From: Motacilla alba alba | Lineage: Eukaryota > Chordata > Aves > Passeriformes > Motacillidae | Assembly (NCBI RefSeq): GCF_015832195.1 | Contig: NW_024037374.1 | Span: 3,437,331-3,501,330, forward strand | Length of the DNA: 64,000 bases | Direction of reading: 5' to 3' | In this document: piece after piece, positions 24,016 to 35,239 of the stretch | Position numbering within the stretch: position 1 is the stretch's first letter | Layout of the letters: each line of letters begins with the position of its first letter | The notes under the pieces: generated by a model | Databases searched by the model: none | What the model saw: only the letters and a program-made list of their open reading frames with translations | What the model was told of the DNA's origin: nothing | Made by a program: the position numbers and the translations under genes

Positions 24016-24712
24016 TCAGTTTTGCCAGTGGGCAGAGTCAGCACCAAAGACACAGACACCAACTGAAGGAATTGTGTAATTTATGTAATGTACATCTGCA
24101 AAAAATTACAAAAGCATAGGCTCAGCAAAACACATCATCATTAGAAAATAATTACAAAAGCTGAAGCTCAGCAATGCACCCAACCATCATTGCCAAAGAC
24201 TGCAGCAGTAATTCAGAAAGATCCAGCACCAGTTACCCTCAGGCTTTGCCATCCCCCACATCCACACAGCAGCTGGGGGAAGCTGTCACAGCCAAGGGCT
24301 GCAGAGCCACTCCTGGGCACTGGCAATTCCTGCAGGTGCCTCCAGCCACAGGGGAGGCTCCAACCTCGCTGTGAGAGGGCCCAGCTCTGACAGTGCTGAA
24401 TGAACAAACTGACAGCACTGCTAGTGCGGGAACATCTGGTTTCATCCTCCTCTTGGCTTCCTCCCAAAGCCTGGCCAGGGCCCAAGGAGGAACCAAGGGA
24501 GGTGACTTTGACCATTCAGCCACAAACAAAGCCAGGTGGGGCCTTGTCTTGTTTCCAAATAGAGAAAAGTAAATCCATGTTTCACCAATGAACACATACA
24601 AAGATCATATTGCTAATAACGCTTCATTAATGAGTGGATACAAAAATTTCATTTGGTTTGAAGGTTCATCTGGAGGTCAGCTTTGGCTCAGGGCCTGCTG
24701 TTCAGGCCTCAG
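24016..24712 (-). repeat. 3' LTR of the dUTPase-bearing ERV
   Basis: Matches 27851-28545 over nearly its whole length. It has a local difference near 24060-24180 (a duplicated AAAATTACAAAAGC-like block) and substitutions in the TTTCACCAATGA region. Confidence 0.75.
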
Positions 24713-24929
24713 TACTTCAATCAGTGCTTTGACCTGGAGATGAACTACAACCTTCCGAACAATTCTTTGGATAACAGAGTTTAGATTTAGGTATTAGGCA
24801 TAAAGGCATGGCCTCTTGTTCTTCAGTTAAGTGCTGCTTAAGTTCATTACTCAGAACTCTAATTCACATTCCTTTTAAAACAGCCCTAATAACTTGTTAT
24901 TCTCTGTTATTTTATCTTTTTCCTTGAGG

Positions 24930-25978
24930 CTGTGTCTCTTTTAGACAAGTCTCAGTACTCCATTTCCAGCACAAGGTGTCACAACTACTCTAACATGGAA
25001 TCATATCACACCAAGTGCTCACACTGCAATGATGACAGACACTGCCACAAATTCATGTCGCAGCAGCCTCCAATTTGGGAGCCAATCCCACCCAAAAGAA
25101 TTTTCTTCTTTCTGCCTCTCTTCTACTGATCTTTCTATCAAGGAGATTCCCGATTGTTTGACTTCAAACCCAGCACTGACAGACATTCCTGAAACATTCC
25201 TGTCCTAGAACCCACAGGTTCCTTCCTGGCCAGCAAGCAGATCATCCAAGGCCATGTGGTTCTGTAGTCCCCCATTCGTGTTTGCTGGAGCTCCTGGGAT
25301 GTGCTATTGGATATTTTAACAGGATCATTTGCTACTTCTTCTAAGAATCAATTTATCTCATTACTGTAATCTCCACTGGACGAGGCAGTGCCCATGGGGC
25401 ACAGGGTGAACCAGAATCTTTGGCTTTCTGAAACCCAAGGCACTCCTTGGGGGTAAAATGTTCTCTAGGCCCCAACACTTCCTTGTGGCTGTTGCTGAAG
25501 GACCTTAAATGGTGGCCCTGCAGCTGGGAGTGGTGTGACACTGACACTGAACCAGCTCCAGCACCCCAAGTTCTACTGACATTGGGAGTGATGGGAAAGC
25601 ACAGAAATCCTCTCACACTGTGGCCTCTGTTACTAGAACAGGGTTTGGCTTCTCCTGAAGGGAAATCCTGGTGAATCCTGTCAAACTGATCATTGCATTC
25701 CCGTGTTCCACAGCACAGTTTTCTGTAACTGTCCCTTCATTGGCTCCGTTACCAGGCAGAGCCCATGGACAGAGTTCTGGCCACTCCACAGGGTGGGCCC
25801 TCCAAGGGAACCCCATTCCTCCCAACTGCAGCTGAGAACATACCCAGCAATTAGTGACATGGAGTACTTTGGCTACTTTGAGCTTTAAATTTTCAAAACA
25901 TTTCTGATGACCAATCCCTTGGTGAAGCTCTAGAGGTGTTTCTGCAAGCAAAGATTCTGGCTGACTCTCAAGATACAA
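24930..25978 (-). pseudogene. env: Env remnant with CWVC motif
   Basis: At 25613-25978 the minus strand encodes a surface-subunit-like segment with NCWVC, equivalent to the CxxC (CWLC) disulphide motif of gamma-type Env. Near 25060-25150 a stretch ending FGWDWLPNW resembles the membrane-proximal part of the transmembrane subunit, followed closely by a stop. Frame breaks lie between the two. The identification rests on the CxxC context and gene order. Confidence 0.55.
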
Positions 25979-26011
25979 CTCACAGACATCAGCAGTACTT
26001 CAGTGAAAAGG

Positions 26012-26302
26012 TTAATCATTCTTTTTCCTCAATCTCATTTGGGATAAGAATAGTAATTCTGTTGTCCATGGAGCTGGTGCCTTTTTAATTCCAGAAGAAT
26101 GCCCCCAAGGTCCTTTGCTGTTCAGCTTTAGCACGGTGTCTGTGGGTAACAAAGCTTGGTGGGGCCCTTTCCCCTGTGGCTGGAAGGGGGCCGGGTCCCA
26201 GTCCCTGAGGGGCACCCAGGCTCCTGGATGGAATTTGTCTGGAAGTCCCTCAGTGTCACAGCAGCCTTCCCATGGAGCCCCGTGGACCAGAGCATTTTCC
26301 AA
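26012..26302 (-). pseudogene. pol: Integrase C-terminal domain remnant
   Basis: The open stretch carries a HPGAWVPLRDWD block followed by GKGPHQALLPTDTVLKL and VKKAPAP-like sequence. This matches the layout of the gammaretroviral integrase C-terminal SH3-like domain. The catalytic core is absent. It sits directly after the dUTPase segment, which implies a deletion of most of pol between them. Confidence 0.7.
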
Positions 26303-26438
26303 AGGGGCCGTTGGGGCAAACAGGGAGATTTGCTCTGGCAGGATTTGTAAAACAATCTCCTGTAATATCTACTTGTTCTCACACAGAACACTGGGATGCA
26401 GGGACACATTCCCATTGTTCCTGCCCAGCTTTCAGCAT

Positions 26439-27080
26439 TCAAACAGTGCTGCCTTTCCCAGGAGCTGCTCCTTCAGCTGCCTTGGGAGGGCCTTTTGGCC
26501 TCTGGAGCCACACTCTGGCTCCATGATTAGGACTGCTGGATCCAAACCCTGTATCTCCACCAACAGCAGTGATTTCAGGTGGATGTCCTTCGTTCACAGT
26601 TGTTTTAAAAACAGACAATATCAATAATTGTGCTACGCTGTCCTGGGACTGAATAATCCAATCTTGTTCACTATTGTTTAACCAAATTACTTCAATTTCT
26701 CCTTGATAATCTGCATCAGTTCCTCCTCCCATGACATGAACACTTTGCAAGGCCAAGCTCCAGTGAGCAGTTATCAACCCAAAGTGTCCTGGAGGAATCT
26801 GAATTCCTGTTTTGATTTTGATAACTCTCATTTGCTTCTGATTTATCCTAATTAATTCCAGTGCATGAAGGTCCAGCCCTGCAGCCTCTGGGCTGGCCCT
26901 GCCAGGGGCCATCACAGCCAGAACAATTTCCCAGGCAGTCCAAGTCTCACTGTCCGTGGCTGTATTTGCAAATTGGGTGCAGCCGTGCACAGCCAGGGGG
27001 TTTCCATTTCCCCAGTGGGCCATTGTTAAGGGCATGGAGCACACCTGGGAGATGGGTTCTCCATGGGGACAGGTTCCCAT
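26439..27080 (-). pseudogene. Retroviral dUTPase-like domain
   Basis: An open stretch of about 213 codons. dUTPase hydrolyses dUTP and is carried by beta-type, non-primate lentiviral and ERV-L elements. Family motifs visible are IPPGHFGLI (motif 2-like), [14 protein letters not shown] (motif 3, with the conserved aspartate and the YQGEI core), DSVAQLLIL (motif 4-like, family GDRIAQL) and a terminal GGDTGFGSS (motif 5-like glycine-rich arm). The N-terminal part (about residues 1-65) resembles a gag-dut linker only loosely. The stop-free length suggests past selection or simply limited decay. Placement upstream of integrase and env fits a dut-pro arrangement, though most of pro is gone. Confidence 0.75.
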
Positions 27081-27850
27081 CTCCTCATTTTTTCAGCTGC
27101 TCTTCTGACAACCCCTTCACCTGTTCAACCAATCCTGCAGCTTGTGGATTGTCTGGGATATTAAAAATCCAGCAGCCTTAATCACGGCATTTCTCACAGT
27201 AATAGAAAAAGCATTCTGCCTCACAGGATCAGCAAATCCTATAAAAATAGCCAATTTCATCCCTTCCTCCTTTATTCCTTGTATACAATCTTGCAAAGTT
27301 TACCACTGACAGCTGGGTCTTGGCCAGTCCTTTTCTGTAGGGTATTTAGTGTCACAGTGAGCAACCAAAGCTGCTCATCAGCATTGTCAGCCTTCACATT
27401 ATCCATTTTAATTATATAGATATAAATAGAGATTGTAGCATTATATTATATAAAACTATTAAAATTTAAAAAAAATATTATTATAATATCACTTGCACAA
27501 ATGAACCAGAGCTCAAGATTAAAACTTTCATTCTGTCACTCCATGTGGGAGTGTTCCAACAACAATTCTTCCTTCTGTTGGTGCTGTTTCCAATGTGGTG
27601 TTATGAAAATCCATCCTCGTCTTCCCAAACCCACAAGTTCTTTTCCTTTTCCAATATGTAAATTTTGGATGCAGTTTAAGCCACCCAGGGGTTCAGCCTC
27701 TTTTAACGACTGCCCCACTGCTCACACCTCAGCCCATTCCAGAGCCAGCCAACTCCAGGGAAGGGCTTCCCACCTGGGAATTTCAGCTGGGACTGATTCC
27801 TCCCATTTACATTTAAAAAGTGACATTTCGTTGTGATCTGGCCAGACTGT

Positions 27851-28545
27851 GCCAGTTTTGTTTTACCAGTGGGCAGGGTCAGCACCAAAGACAGACACCA
27901 ACTGAAGGAATCAGTGTCATTTACTGCAGCTCAAAGCAGCAAAGAATCACAAAAGGAGCAGCTCAGCAATGCACCCAACCATCACTGCCAAAGATTGCAG
28001 CAGTGATTCAGAAAGATCCAGCACCAGTTACCTTCAGGCTTTGCCATCCCCCAGATCCACACAGCAGCTGGGGGAAGCTGTCACAGCCAAGGGCTGCAGA
28101 GCCACTCCTGGGCACTGGCAATTCCTGCAGGTGCCTCCAGCCACAGGGGAGGCTCCAACCTCGCTGTGACAGGGCCCAGCTCTGACAGGGCTGAATGAAC
28201 AAACTGACAGCACTGCTAGTGCGGGAACATCTGGTTTCATCCTCCTCTTGGGTCCCTCCCAAAGCCTGGCCAGGGCCCAAGGAGGAACCAAGGGAGGTGA
28301 CTTTGACCATTCAGCCCCAAACAAGGCCAGATGTCAGATGCCAGACAGGTGGCCTTGTCTGGCTCCTAAACACAGAAAGGTCAATACATGTTTCACCAAT
28401 GAGTAGATACATCTATCACACTGCTAATGAGCATGCATATTTCATTAGTGAGCAGATACAAAGATAACCTTTGGTTGGAAGGCTCATCCAGAGGCCACCT
28501 TTGGCTCAGGGCCTGCTGTTCAGGCCTCACTCAGGGCTGTTGTCC
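27851..28545 (-). repeat. 5' LTR of the dUTPase-bearing ERV
   Basis: Partner of 24016-24712. Its high-coordinate end adjoins a CR1 tail fragment. The minus-strand sequence beyond the LTR end, CTGGTAAAACAAAACTGG, did not give a convincing tRNA match. Confidence 0.75.
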
Positions 28546-28549
28546 AGGC

Positions 28550-28672
28550 CTTGGCACTTCAGGGACGTGGTTTAGAGCTGGGCTTGGCACTGCTGGGTGA
28601 CCAGCTGGACTGGATGAGCTCAGAGGTCTTTTCCAACAGAAAGGATTCTGTGATTCCAGGATTCTATCTGCT
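28550..28672 (+). mobile_element. CR1 LINE tail fragment
   Basis: CTTCAGGGACGTGGTTTAGA, a CTGGGTGACCAGCTGGACT block, TCAGAGGTCTTTTCCAACAG and GATTCTGTGATTCCAGGATT are the 3' terminus of CR1 including its octamer tail. Only about 120 bp remain. Confidence 0.85.
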
Positions 28673-30745
28673 GCATTCAGCTAGGTCCATGTTAGCAGCA
28701 TTCATTTGCTCAGAAAGTCTCCTCTTGCCCAGCTCTTGTGGCCTGAGGCTTCAGCTCCTTCTGCTCCTGGTGCTGAGCTGCTCCTGCTGAACGAGACGAC
28801 TCGGAGAGAAGAACACAGTCCATCCAATTCCTTCTGGGACACAGAGAGGGGAGGCTGTGGAAACAGGAGCATTGTTTGGTGTGGCCTCCTCTCTGCCCTT
28901 CACAGCTTTCAGCGCTCTGAACCAGCCAAGAGCTTTCTCCAGGAGTGCAATGAAGCAGCTGCTCCTGCTCCCGGGTCTGGCTCTCTCCTGTCTCTGACCT
29001 TGCCTGGTTTTGTCCCTCTTGCTGTGCCCTATGTTCCCCAGGGCTCGGTGGCTGCTGCCCAGGACTGTGGGACTGGCACAGATCCAGTGGTCCAGACCCT
29101 CCTTTCTCTGCCCTTGGAGCTGCCTGGGCACAGCAGCCTTTTGCATCTGGAAGCTCCCCATGGACAGGGAGTCCCCAGCTCTGCTCCTTGCACAACCCCA
29201 GGAGCCCAGGGCTGCCATCTCAAGTCCCTGCTGGCACTGGGGGCTCCCAGGTGCCTCAGGCTGCTGTGACACCGCTGCACACGGCAGGCAAGAGTGGCAG
29301 GGGCTGTGCTCAAAGTCAGCTCCATGTGCTGCTGCTGCTGCTCTGGGGTCATTTGTGCAGCCCTGGCCCAGAGTCAGGGATCAGCTCCAGGCCCTGCTGC
29401 TGCTCCCTCGGGATCAGCCCCAGTTTGGGTGCTGCTGTCAGGGCCAGCAGAAGCGGTGGCTGGAGCAGCGGGTGCTGACAGTGCCCCAAGCCCCAGGGCC
29501 GGAGGGGTCCCTGGGCTGGGGCTGGGAGGGAGCTGCCCCTTGTTCTCCCTCCACCCCAAGCAAAGCTGGGCCGGGCACAAGGGGGGCAGCACAGCCACCA
29601 GGGAGCCTGCGAGTCTCTTCCAGCCCTGGCTGCTCAGAGTTTGGCCTTGGAGCCTCAGGTGGCCAAAGGCAGCTGCTGCTGGTCCCTCTGTGTGCCCGTG
29701 TTCAGCAGTGCTGCTCCATCAGTCTGTGCCCAGCAACGGGGAAAAGCCTCAGCCCTGCAGGGCCAGGAGCTGCCGGGCTCTGCCTGAGCAGCTCAGCCAG
29801 AGGGAAGGGAGCTGCTCCACATGGGAACCAGCAGCAAAGGACACTCATTTTATAGGACAGGTTGTCGGTTTAAAGAAAAACAATAGAGGAAAAAGTAAAA
29901 AAAAAAAAAAAAAAAATCAAATGTGAAAGACAAAAACAAAACCCAAGTGTGTAGTGGAAACTTTACCAGCTTTGGATTAAGAGGTAACTGATCTTTTGAA
30001 AAAGAGAACTCAGTTATTTACTTTGTGAATGTGCTGATGGCATGGATCCATCTTACTGACCTCAGCAGCCTTTTATAAAAGATTTTGGGGTTTGTTTCCA
30101 ACATTGTTTTTTTAAATTGTAGTTGAAGCAATAGGAAATTGCTTTGTGCCCTTCCAGCTCCAAGCAGGACTGGGAATCTAAACTCTGTCAAACCTCAAAT
30201 CCTTTAGAAAATGCCCTTCCTTCTCACCCTGTGAATGAGCTGCACACTCCCCTTGAAACTGTCAGGGGTTTATCAAAGACACAAAGTCCCACTGACAGCT
30301 TTTTGCTCTGGTTTGGAAGTTCAGAAGGGCAATTCTCCATCCACCAGCTCCAGACTGCACTGCCTCAGGAACACGGCCCACTCGCCAGCTTTGGCCCACT
30401 CGTGGCACTTCTAGAGGAGGAAGAAAGTGCAATTGCAGAATTCCAGCCAAAAAGGAATCAAGAGTGGGACAGACAAAACATCCTGGGGAGATGCAGGCGT
30501 TCAGCTGGGACTGCGGAGAGTTTGGGTCCTTGCCAATTGGATGTGTGTCCCCAGCTGCAATCTCTGGGCCCGCAGGAGAGTCTCACTCACCTGCCAAAGC
30601 AGAAAGCTCAGGCGCTGTGCTCGGAACAGGCTTGTCTGATGCAAAGCTGTCAGAGCAATGTGAGGGCAGAGCCAGCCCAGCCGTGCCCAGGGCTGAGCCC
30701 AGCAGAGCCCTGGCAGAGCCCAGAGCAGCCTCAGCACCCGCAGAG
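28672..30745. other. Unassigned interval with a poly-A run
   Basis: GC-rich sequence to about 29850, then AT-rich. An A-run of about 20 lies near 29898-29918. Open frames on both strands show no recognisable domain or coherent splice sites. Confidence 0.35.
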
Positions 30746-30751
30746 CCCGGC

Positions 30752-31166
30752 TGCAAGGAGAGAAACCAGAAACCGCCCGTCAGCTGAAGGCTCCTGTCCC
30801 CTTGTCCCAACGCCCGCGGTGCCCAGGCCATGCTGGCTGTGCCCAGAGCTGTGCCCAGAGCTGCCCAGCACTGCTGCCTCTGGGAGCAGAGCAGGAGGGC
30901 AGGACATGTGCCCAGACTGCAGCCAGCCATGGCACATCCAACCCTCAGCAGCTGCCCAGAGCCAAAAAGCAGCTGGGCAGCCAAATGAAGAATTTGTTGC
31001 ATCTGCCCCATGCAGCAAAGGGGGAACCTTTGGTGCCTGGCCAGGCCGTGCCATGCCCAGACCTGGGAGCATCCCCCTGGCTCTGTGGACTCACCTGCAA
31101 ATTGGGCATGGAGCATGTTTTTGAAGAAGGTGCCAGAATCCAAGTCCATCCTCTTCAGCTGGCCAG
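30752..31166 (-). pseudogene. Truncated PIM-like fragment
   Basis: Two pieces match the intact gene upstream. 31088-31166 aligns with the end of the catalytic exon and its donor (plus-strand CTCACCTGCAAA, then TTGGGCATGGAGC against CTGGGTGTAGGCT), in diverged form. About 30752-30930 aligns with intronic sequence at 31656-31830 (GAGAGAAACCAGAAA and GGAGGGCAGGACATGTGCC). The exon coding for the activation segment and P+1 region is missing between them, and key kinase motifs such as DFG are altered. It lies on the same strand just downstream of the intact gene, indicating a tandem duplicate that decayed. Confidence 0.7.
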
Positions 31167-31543
31167 GCCGACGAAGAAATTGTCATCCTTGAGGTTGTTC
31201 TTGGTGTCTCCAGCAGCAGCCCCACCTGGTACAGCTTCTCCAGGGGCTCCTTCTCCTTCCCTGGGGCCAGACCGGGCTCTCAGGGCTCTGTCCAGGGCCC
31301 CAGCTGTCAGTGAACCAGACAAGCAAAACCAGGGCGGATGGTGGCCACCAGTGCTTGCCACACCAGGTCTCCAGCTCAGCTCCAGCCCAAGAGCTGCGTG
31401 TTCCCTTCTGCTGACCCCTGCTCAGAGCCACAGGCAGGACAAAACCAGTCTGGTTTGCTTTGCCACTGATTGCCAAGAGATGTGTGGAGCTGGTACCTGC
31501 CTGGTCCCTGGATCCAACTGTGCACGTGGATCTCTCCCATCTT

Positions 31544-34068
31544 CTAGGGCAGAGGAACACCCTGCACCCAAGGATGGCAGAAAAGCTCTTCCAAGGATGG
31601 CCTGTCCGAGGGCTGCATGGACAAACACCTCTTAATGACATCCTGGCACTCTGGGGAGAGAAACCAGAAATCACCAGTCAGTTGGAGAAGCTGCCCCCCC
31701 GTTCCCGTGCCCAGGCCACGCTGGGTGTGCCCAGAGCTGGGCCTAAACTTCCCCATGGATTCTCTGTTTGGAGGAGAGCAGGAGAGCAGGACATGTGCCA
31801 CCTCCTCAGCAGCTGCCAGAGCAGGATGCCCATGAGCCCGCTGCTGTCTCCCAGCACTGGTATTCCCCCCATGCCCAGAGATGAGGATCCACCTTGAGAG
31901 AGCCGTGGTGAGAACAAGATGCGCCCCCAGATGATCTCCTGGCCCCTCCTGAACGGGTGCTTGCCCATGACCAGCTGGTACAGCAGGAGGCCCAGGGACC
32001 AGATCGTCGCTGCCTCGCCATGGTAGTGTTGGTGGTGGATCCACTCGGGTGGGCTGTAGGACAGGGTTCCTGTGGAACACAGATGGAGCTCAGCAGGTGC
32101 ATGCTGCTGCTCCCAGAGCAGCACCCCTGGGCATGTGGGGGCTGCCCCAGTGGCACATGGGGTGACTGCTGCCCTCTCGCCAGCACCTGGGACTTGTGTA
32201 CAAACTCGGGGCTGGAACAGAAGCCACTGGGGCTGGAAGAGGGCAGCAGAAGCCCTGGGAAGGCCCAACCATGACACACAAAAGAAAAACTCACCCTGTG
32301 GTGGAGAAAACCCACTCTCCTCCCTGCCTGCATGGCCCCCAAAAATGTTAATAAGTCAAGGCAAACAAGGGGAGAAGAGCAGTCCAAGCTCTTCCTTGCC
32401 TGCACACCAAACTCTCCGGGGCACGGGGTCAGACCCCCCTCTCTGCTACCCCCATGGGGGTTTTTGTCAGGCTGGCTGCCCCAGCTCCAGCCCCAGCCCA
32501 GGGCACAGTGGGTGCTGAAGGCTGTCGGCAGGGCTGGGAGCTGGCCCCCCTCACACCCCCACCCAAATCAGCTTGGCTCCAGCATCAATCCCATCCCGGC
32601 TGCAACAGGGGAAGCCCCAGTGCTACAGCCAGGCTGGGCCATGAGATGCCCAGGAGCATCCCCTGTGAGGGCTCACCTGCAAACTGGGTGTAGGCTGTGT
32701 CTTGGAGGAAGGCGCCACAGCCAAAGTCGATCAGTTTCAGCTGCCCCGTGGCCAGGTCGAGCAGGATGTTCTCGGGCTTGATGTCCCTGTGCAGGACCCC
32801 GCGGCTGGTGCAGTGCCGCACGGCCTCCAGCACCTGGCGGAACAGCCCCCGCGCCTCCTCCTCCGGCAGGAACCTCCGCTCCGCCAGGACACCCGAGAGC
32901 TCCCGGCACCGCTCCGGACGCTCCAGCACCAGCAAGAAGCTGTCGGGGAGCTCAAGCCACTCCAGCAGCTGAATGACACCAGCACAGCCTTGCGACACCT
33001 TGGCCAGCAGCACGATCTCCAGGGGCGCGCTGCTGCCGTCGGGCTGCGGGAGGAGCGCGATGCCGTCAGTGGGGCTCAGGCCGTGCCGGGGCTCTGGGAG
33101 CCCTCAGCCAGCCCGGGATGCTCCGCATGCCCCGCTCAGCCCACGCCCGCTCTCCCCGCAGGGCTCCCGGCGGCTCCCGCCCTGCCGGGCCCCGGCTCCT
33201 CGCCGCCCGGCACGGCCCGGCTTCTGCCGCTGGCCCCGCTCACTCACCAGCTCGCCCCAGTGCCGGATGCGATCCCGCGGCACGCGTTTGATGGCCACCT
33301 GCGAGCAAGGGAGAGCAGCGGGCTCAGCTCGCCGCCCGCCCCGCCGCGCCCCGACCTTCTTCTTCCCCTCCTTGTCCTCCTCCTCCTCCCGCTACTCCTC
33401 CTCCTCCTCCTCCTCCGCCCGCCGCCGGCCCCGCCGCTCACCGGGGCGCCGTCCGAGAGCCGCGTCCCCGAGCAGACGCTGCCGAATCCGCCGCGCCCCA
33501 GCAGCGAACCCACTCGGTAGCGCTCCTGCAGGGCCTCCTGCGCCTTCCCTGCGGGCCACACGCGGCTGTCAGCGCTCGGCCCGGGGCCAGCAGCGGCCCC
33601 CGAGCGCCCCCCGAGCGCCCCGGGCCGGGCAGCCCCACCCGCCCCGGGCCCCGGCGGCTCGGGGCCGGCGGCCGCGCTGCCGAGCGGCGGAGCTCGGGCC
33701 GGGGAAGCCGCAGCGGAGGCGGCGGGAGCGGCCGCGCCGCCTGTGTCCTCCGCGGGCCCCGGGAGGAGCCGGCGCTGGGACCGGGACTGGACTCCACGTC
33801 GGGGTCGGGGCCGGGGCCGGGGCCGGGGCCGGGGCCGGGGCCGGGGCCGGGGCCGGGGCCGGGGCCGGGGCCGGGGCCGGGGCCGGGGCCGGGCTCGGGC
33901 CAGGCGGAGCCAAAGGGCGGCGATGCCGCCCCAGCCCCAGGCACTGATGCCCGCCCAGCAGCGCCACCGCCAACACGGCCAGAGCCGGGCGGAGGCGAGA
34001 CCGCGGCGGGACGCCCGGGGCCGGGGAGGGGGCAGCCCCAACCGGGGCCGGGGGCGGGCCGGGGGCAT
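31544..34068 (-). CDS. PIM-1-like serine/threonine kinase (five exons)
   Basis: Five coding exons with consensus splice sites: 34068-33442, 33298-33248, 33043-32677, 32069-31893 and 31650-31544 (stop TAG). They total 442 codons plus stop in one frame. The kinase core begins [17 protein letters not shown] (glycine loop), then VAIKRV (ATP lysine), ERPE at the hinge as in PIM kinases, [10 protein letters not shown] (catalytic loop), DFGCG and SPPEW. It ends at a [10 protein letters not shown] terminus shared by songbird PIM-like proteins. The roughly 165-residue N-terminal extension is Ala/Pro/Arg-rich and includes about 14 Pro-Arg dipeptides. The start at 34068 (MPPARPRP) is a choice; upstream ATGs are in frame, and an acceptor-like CAG at 33549-33551 would allow a separate first exon. 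PIM kinases phosphorylate cytoplasmic survival and cell-cycle substrates and are regulated mainly by expression. This copy looks functional. Confidence 0.85.
33807..33890 (+). repeat. (GGGGCC)14 hexanucleotide repeat in the kinase exon
   Basis: Fourteen uninterrupted GGGGCC units on the plus strand lie inside the first coding exon of the minus-strand kinase. There they read as alternating Pro-Arg. The same hexamer expands in human C9orf72. A G-quadruplex-forming strand is expected on plus. Confidence 0.95.
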
Positions 34069-34860
34069 GGCCCGGCCCAGCACGGGGAGAGGGAGGCCGG
34101 GGAAGGGGGGGGATGGGACCAAAAGGGACACCGAGAGAGGGTGCGGGACACCGGGAGAGGGAGAGAAGGAACAAGGGAAAGGACGCAGAGGGTCTCTGGA
34201 ATCGCTGCTCTTCTCCTGCTCTTCTGCTGCTGCCGCCGCTGCTGCCGCTGCTGCTGCCGAAGCGCCGGGAGCGTTTGTCCGCGTGTCCGTTCCCCCCGTG
34301 TCCGTTTGTCCGCGTGTCCGTTTGTCCGCGTGTCCGTTCCCCGTTCCGCCCCGCGCGCCCCGGGGCAGCACGGGCCGCTCCGCTCCGGGGCCCAACCGGA
34401 CTCACGGAGCATCTCTTCCTCCCGCACCCGCGCCAAAGCCACCGGCTCGTTCAGCTGCCTCTTCCCCAGATCGGAACTCTTCTTTCCCGGAGTCTCGCAG
34501 CTTGCCCCTCGTGCTCGCTCGCCCCGGGCCCCATCCCGCCCGCTCGCCCCGCGCTGCGCTCTCTTCCTCACAAGCAAAGAAAGCGCTGCCCGGACTTTCC
34601 CCTGGAGCGGAGCAAAGTGCTGAACGAGGAGCCTGCCAGCGCCAGGCAGAGGCAGCCCCGGGGGAGGGCAGGGCAGGACATGAGCAGGGAGAAATGCAGC
34701 CCCTGCGGGGCAGCGTTGCTCCCCCGGCCGCGGGGCCGCGCCCGGCGCGGTGCCCTCGTCCCCAGGGCTGGTCCTGCTTTCTTGTCCAGTTCCAGGTGAA
34801 AGTCGGAGACTGCCAATAGGAGGATTAAAATAAAGCATTGGAACTGCTATTGTTGCTGAG
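34069..34860 (-). promoter_or_regulatory. CpG-rich 5' region of the PIM-like gene
   Basis: Very GC- and CpG-rich sequence continues upstream of the chosen start. It has repeated GTCCGCGTGTCCGTT blocks (34277-34340) and CTGCTGCCGCCG runs (34225-34260). This is typical of a CpG-island promoter with 5' UTR. No TATA box is evident, and the transcription start cannot be placed. Confidence 0.55.
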
Positions 34861-35239
34861 TTTGGATGGCAGTCCAATACAGCAGCTCAGCTCTCAGCTG
34901 TCTGCCTGCTCCCTGCCGGCACTTTCAGCCTGGAGCAAAGGCCCTCTCTGCAAAGAAACTGCTGGCTGCTTCATTTCTCCTGCTGCTCATTGACACAGCT
35001 AGAAAAACCAACCAGTTTGGATCCAGGTGAACTTTGCCATGTGAAGCCAAGACACGGAGTCTTGAGCCCTGCACAATGTCCCAGGAATCACCTGTGTTGC
35101 TGCTGTGGATTGTCACTGCTGAGGGGGAAATACTGGGGGAGCACATGCTCTGTCTCTAGAACCCATGGCTGACCAAAGCACCGTGCTCTAAAATCTTGCA
35201 TTTGCAGGTTTCTGGTGTCTCCAGCATTGCTTTCAAAGC

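Larger units (their letters stand above)
24016..28545 (-). mobile_element. Internally deleted ERV with dUTPase-like domain
   Basis: Two direct repeats of about 690 bp (approximately 24016-24712 and 27851-28545) match strongly over blocks such as GCCAAGGGCTGCAGAGCCAC and GGTTTCATCCTCCTCTTGG. They are taken as LTRs. Internal coding remnants read on the minus strand, so the 5' LTR is the high-coordinate copy. In order they are a dUTPase-like segment (26439-27080), an integrase C-terminus (26012-26302) and an env-like region (about 24930-25978). Gag, most of protease, reverse transcriptase and the integrase core are missing, so at least one large internal deletion occurred. LTR ends are approximate. 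Confidence 0.8.

Noticed and set aside
29010..29926. 210-281-codon plus-strand frames between the provirus and the kinase
   Set aside because: GC-rich, Ala/Cys/Ser-rich with no domain, no conserved start context, and overlapping frames equally open.
32702..34819. Long plus-strand frames opposite the kinase gene
   Set aside because: Antisense shadows caused by high GC; the minus strand carries the kinase motifs and splice sites.
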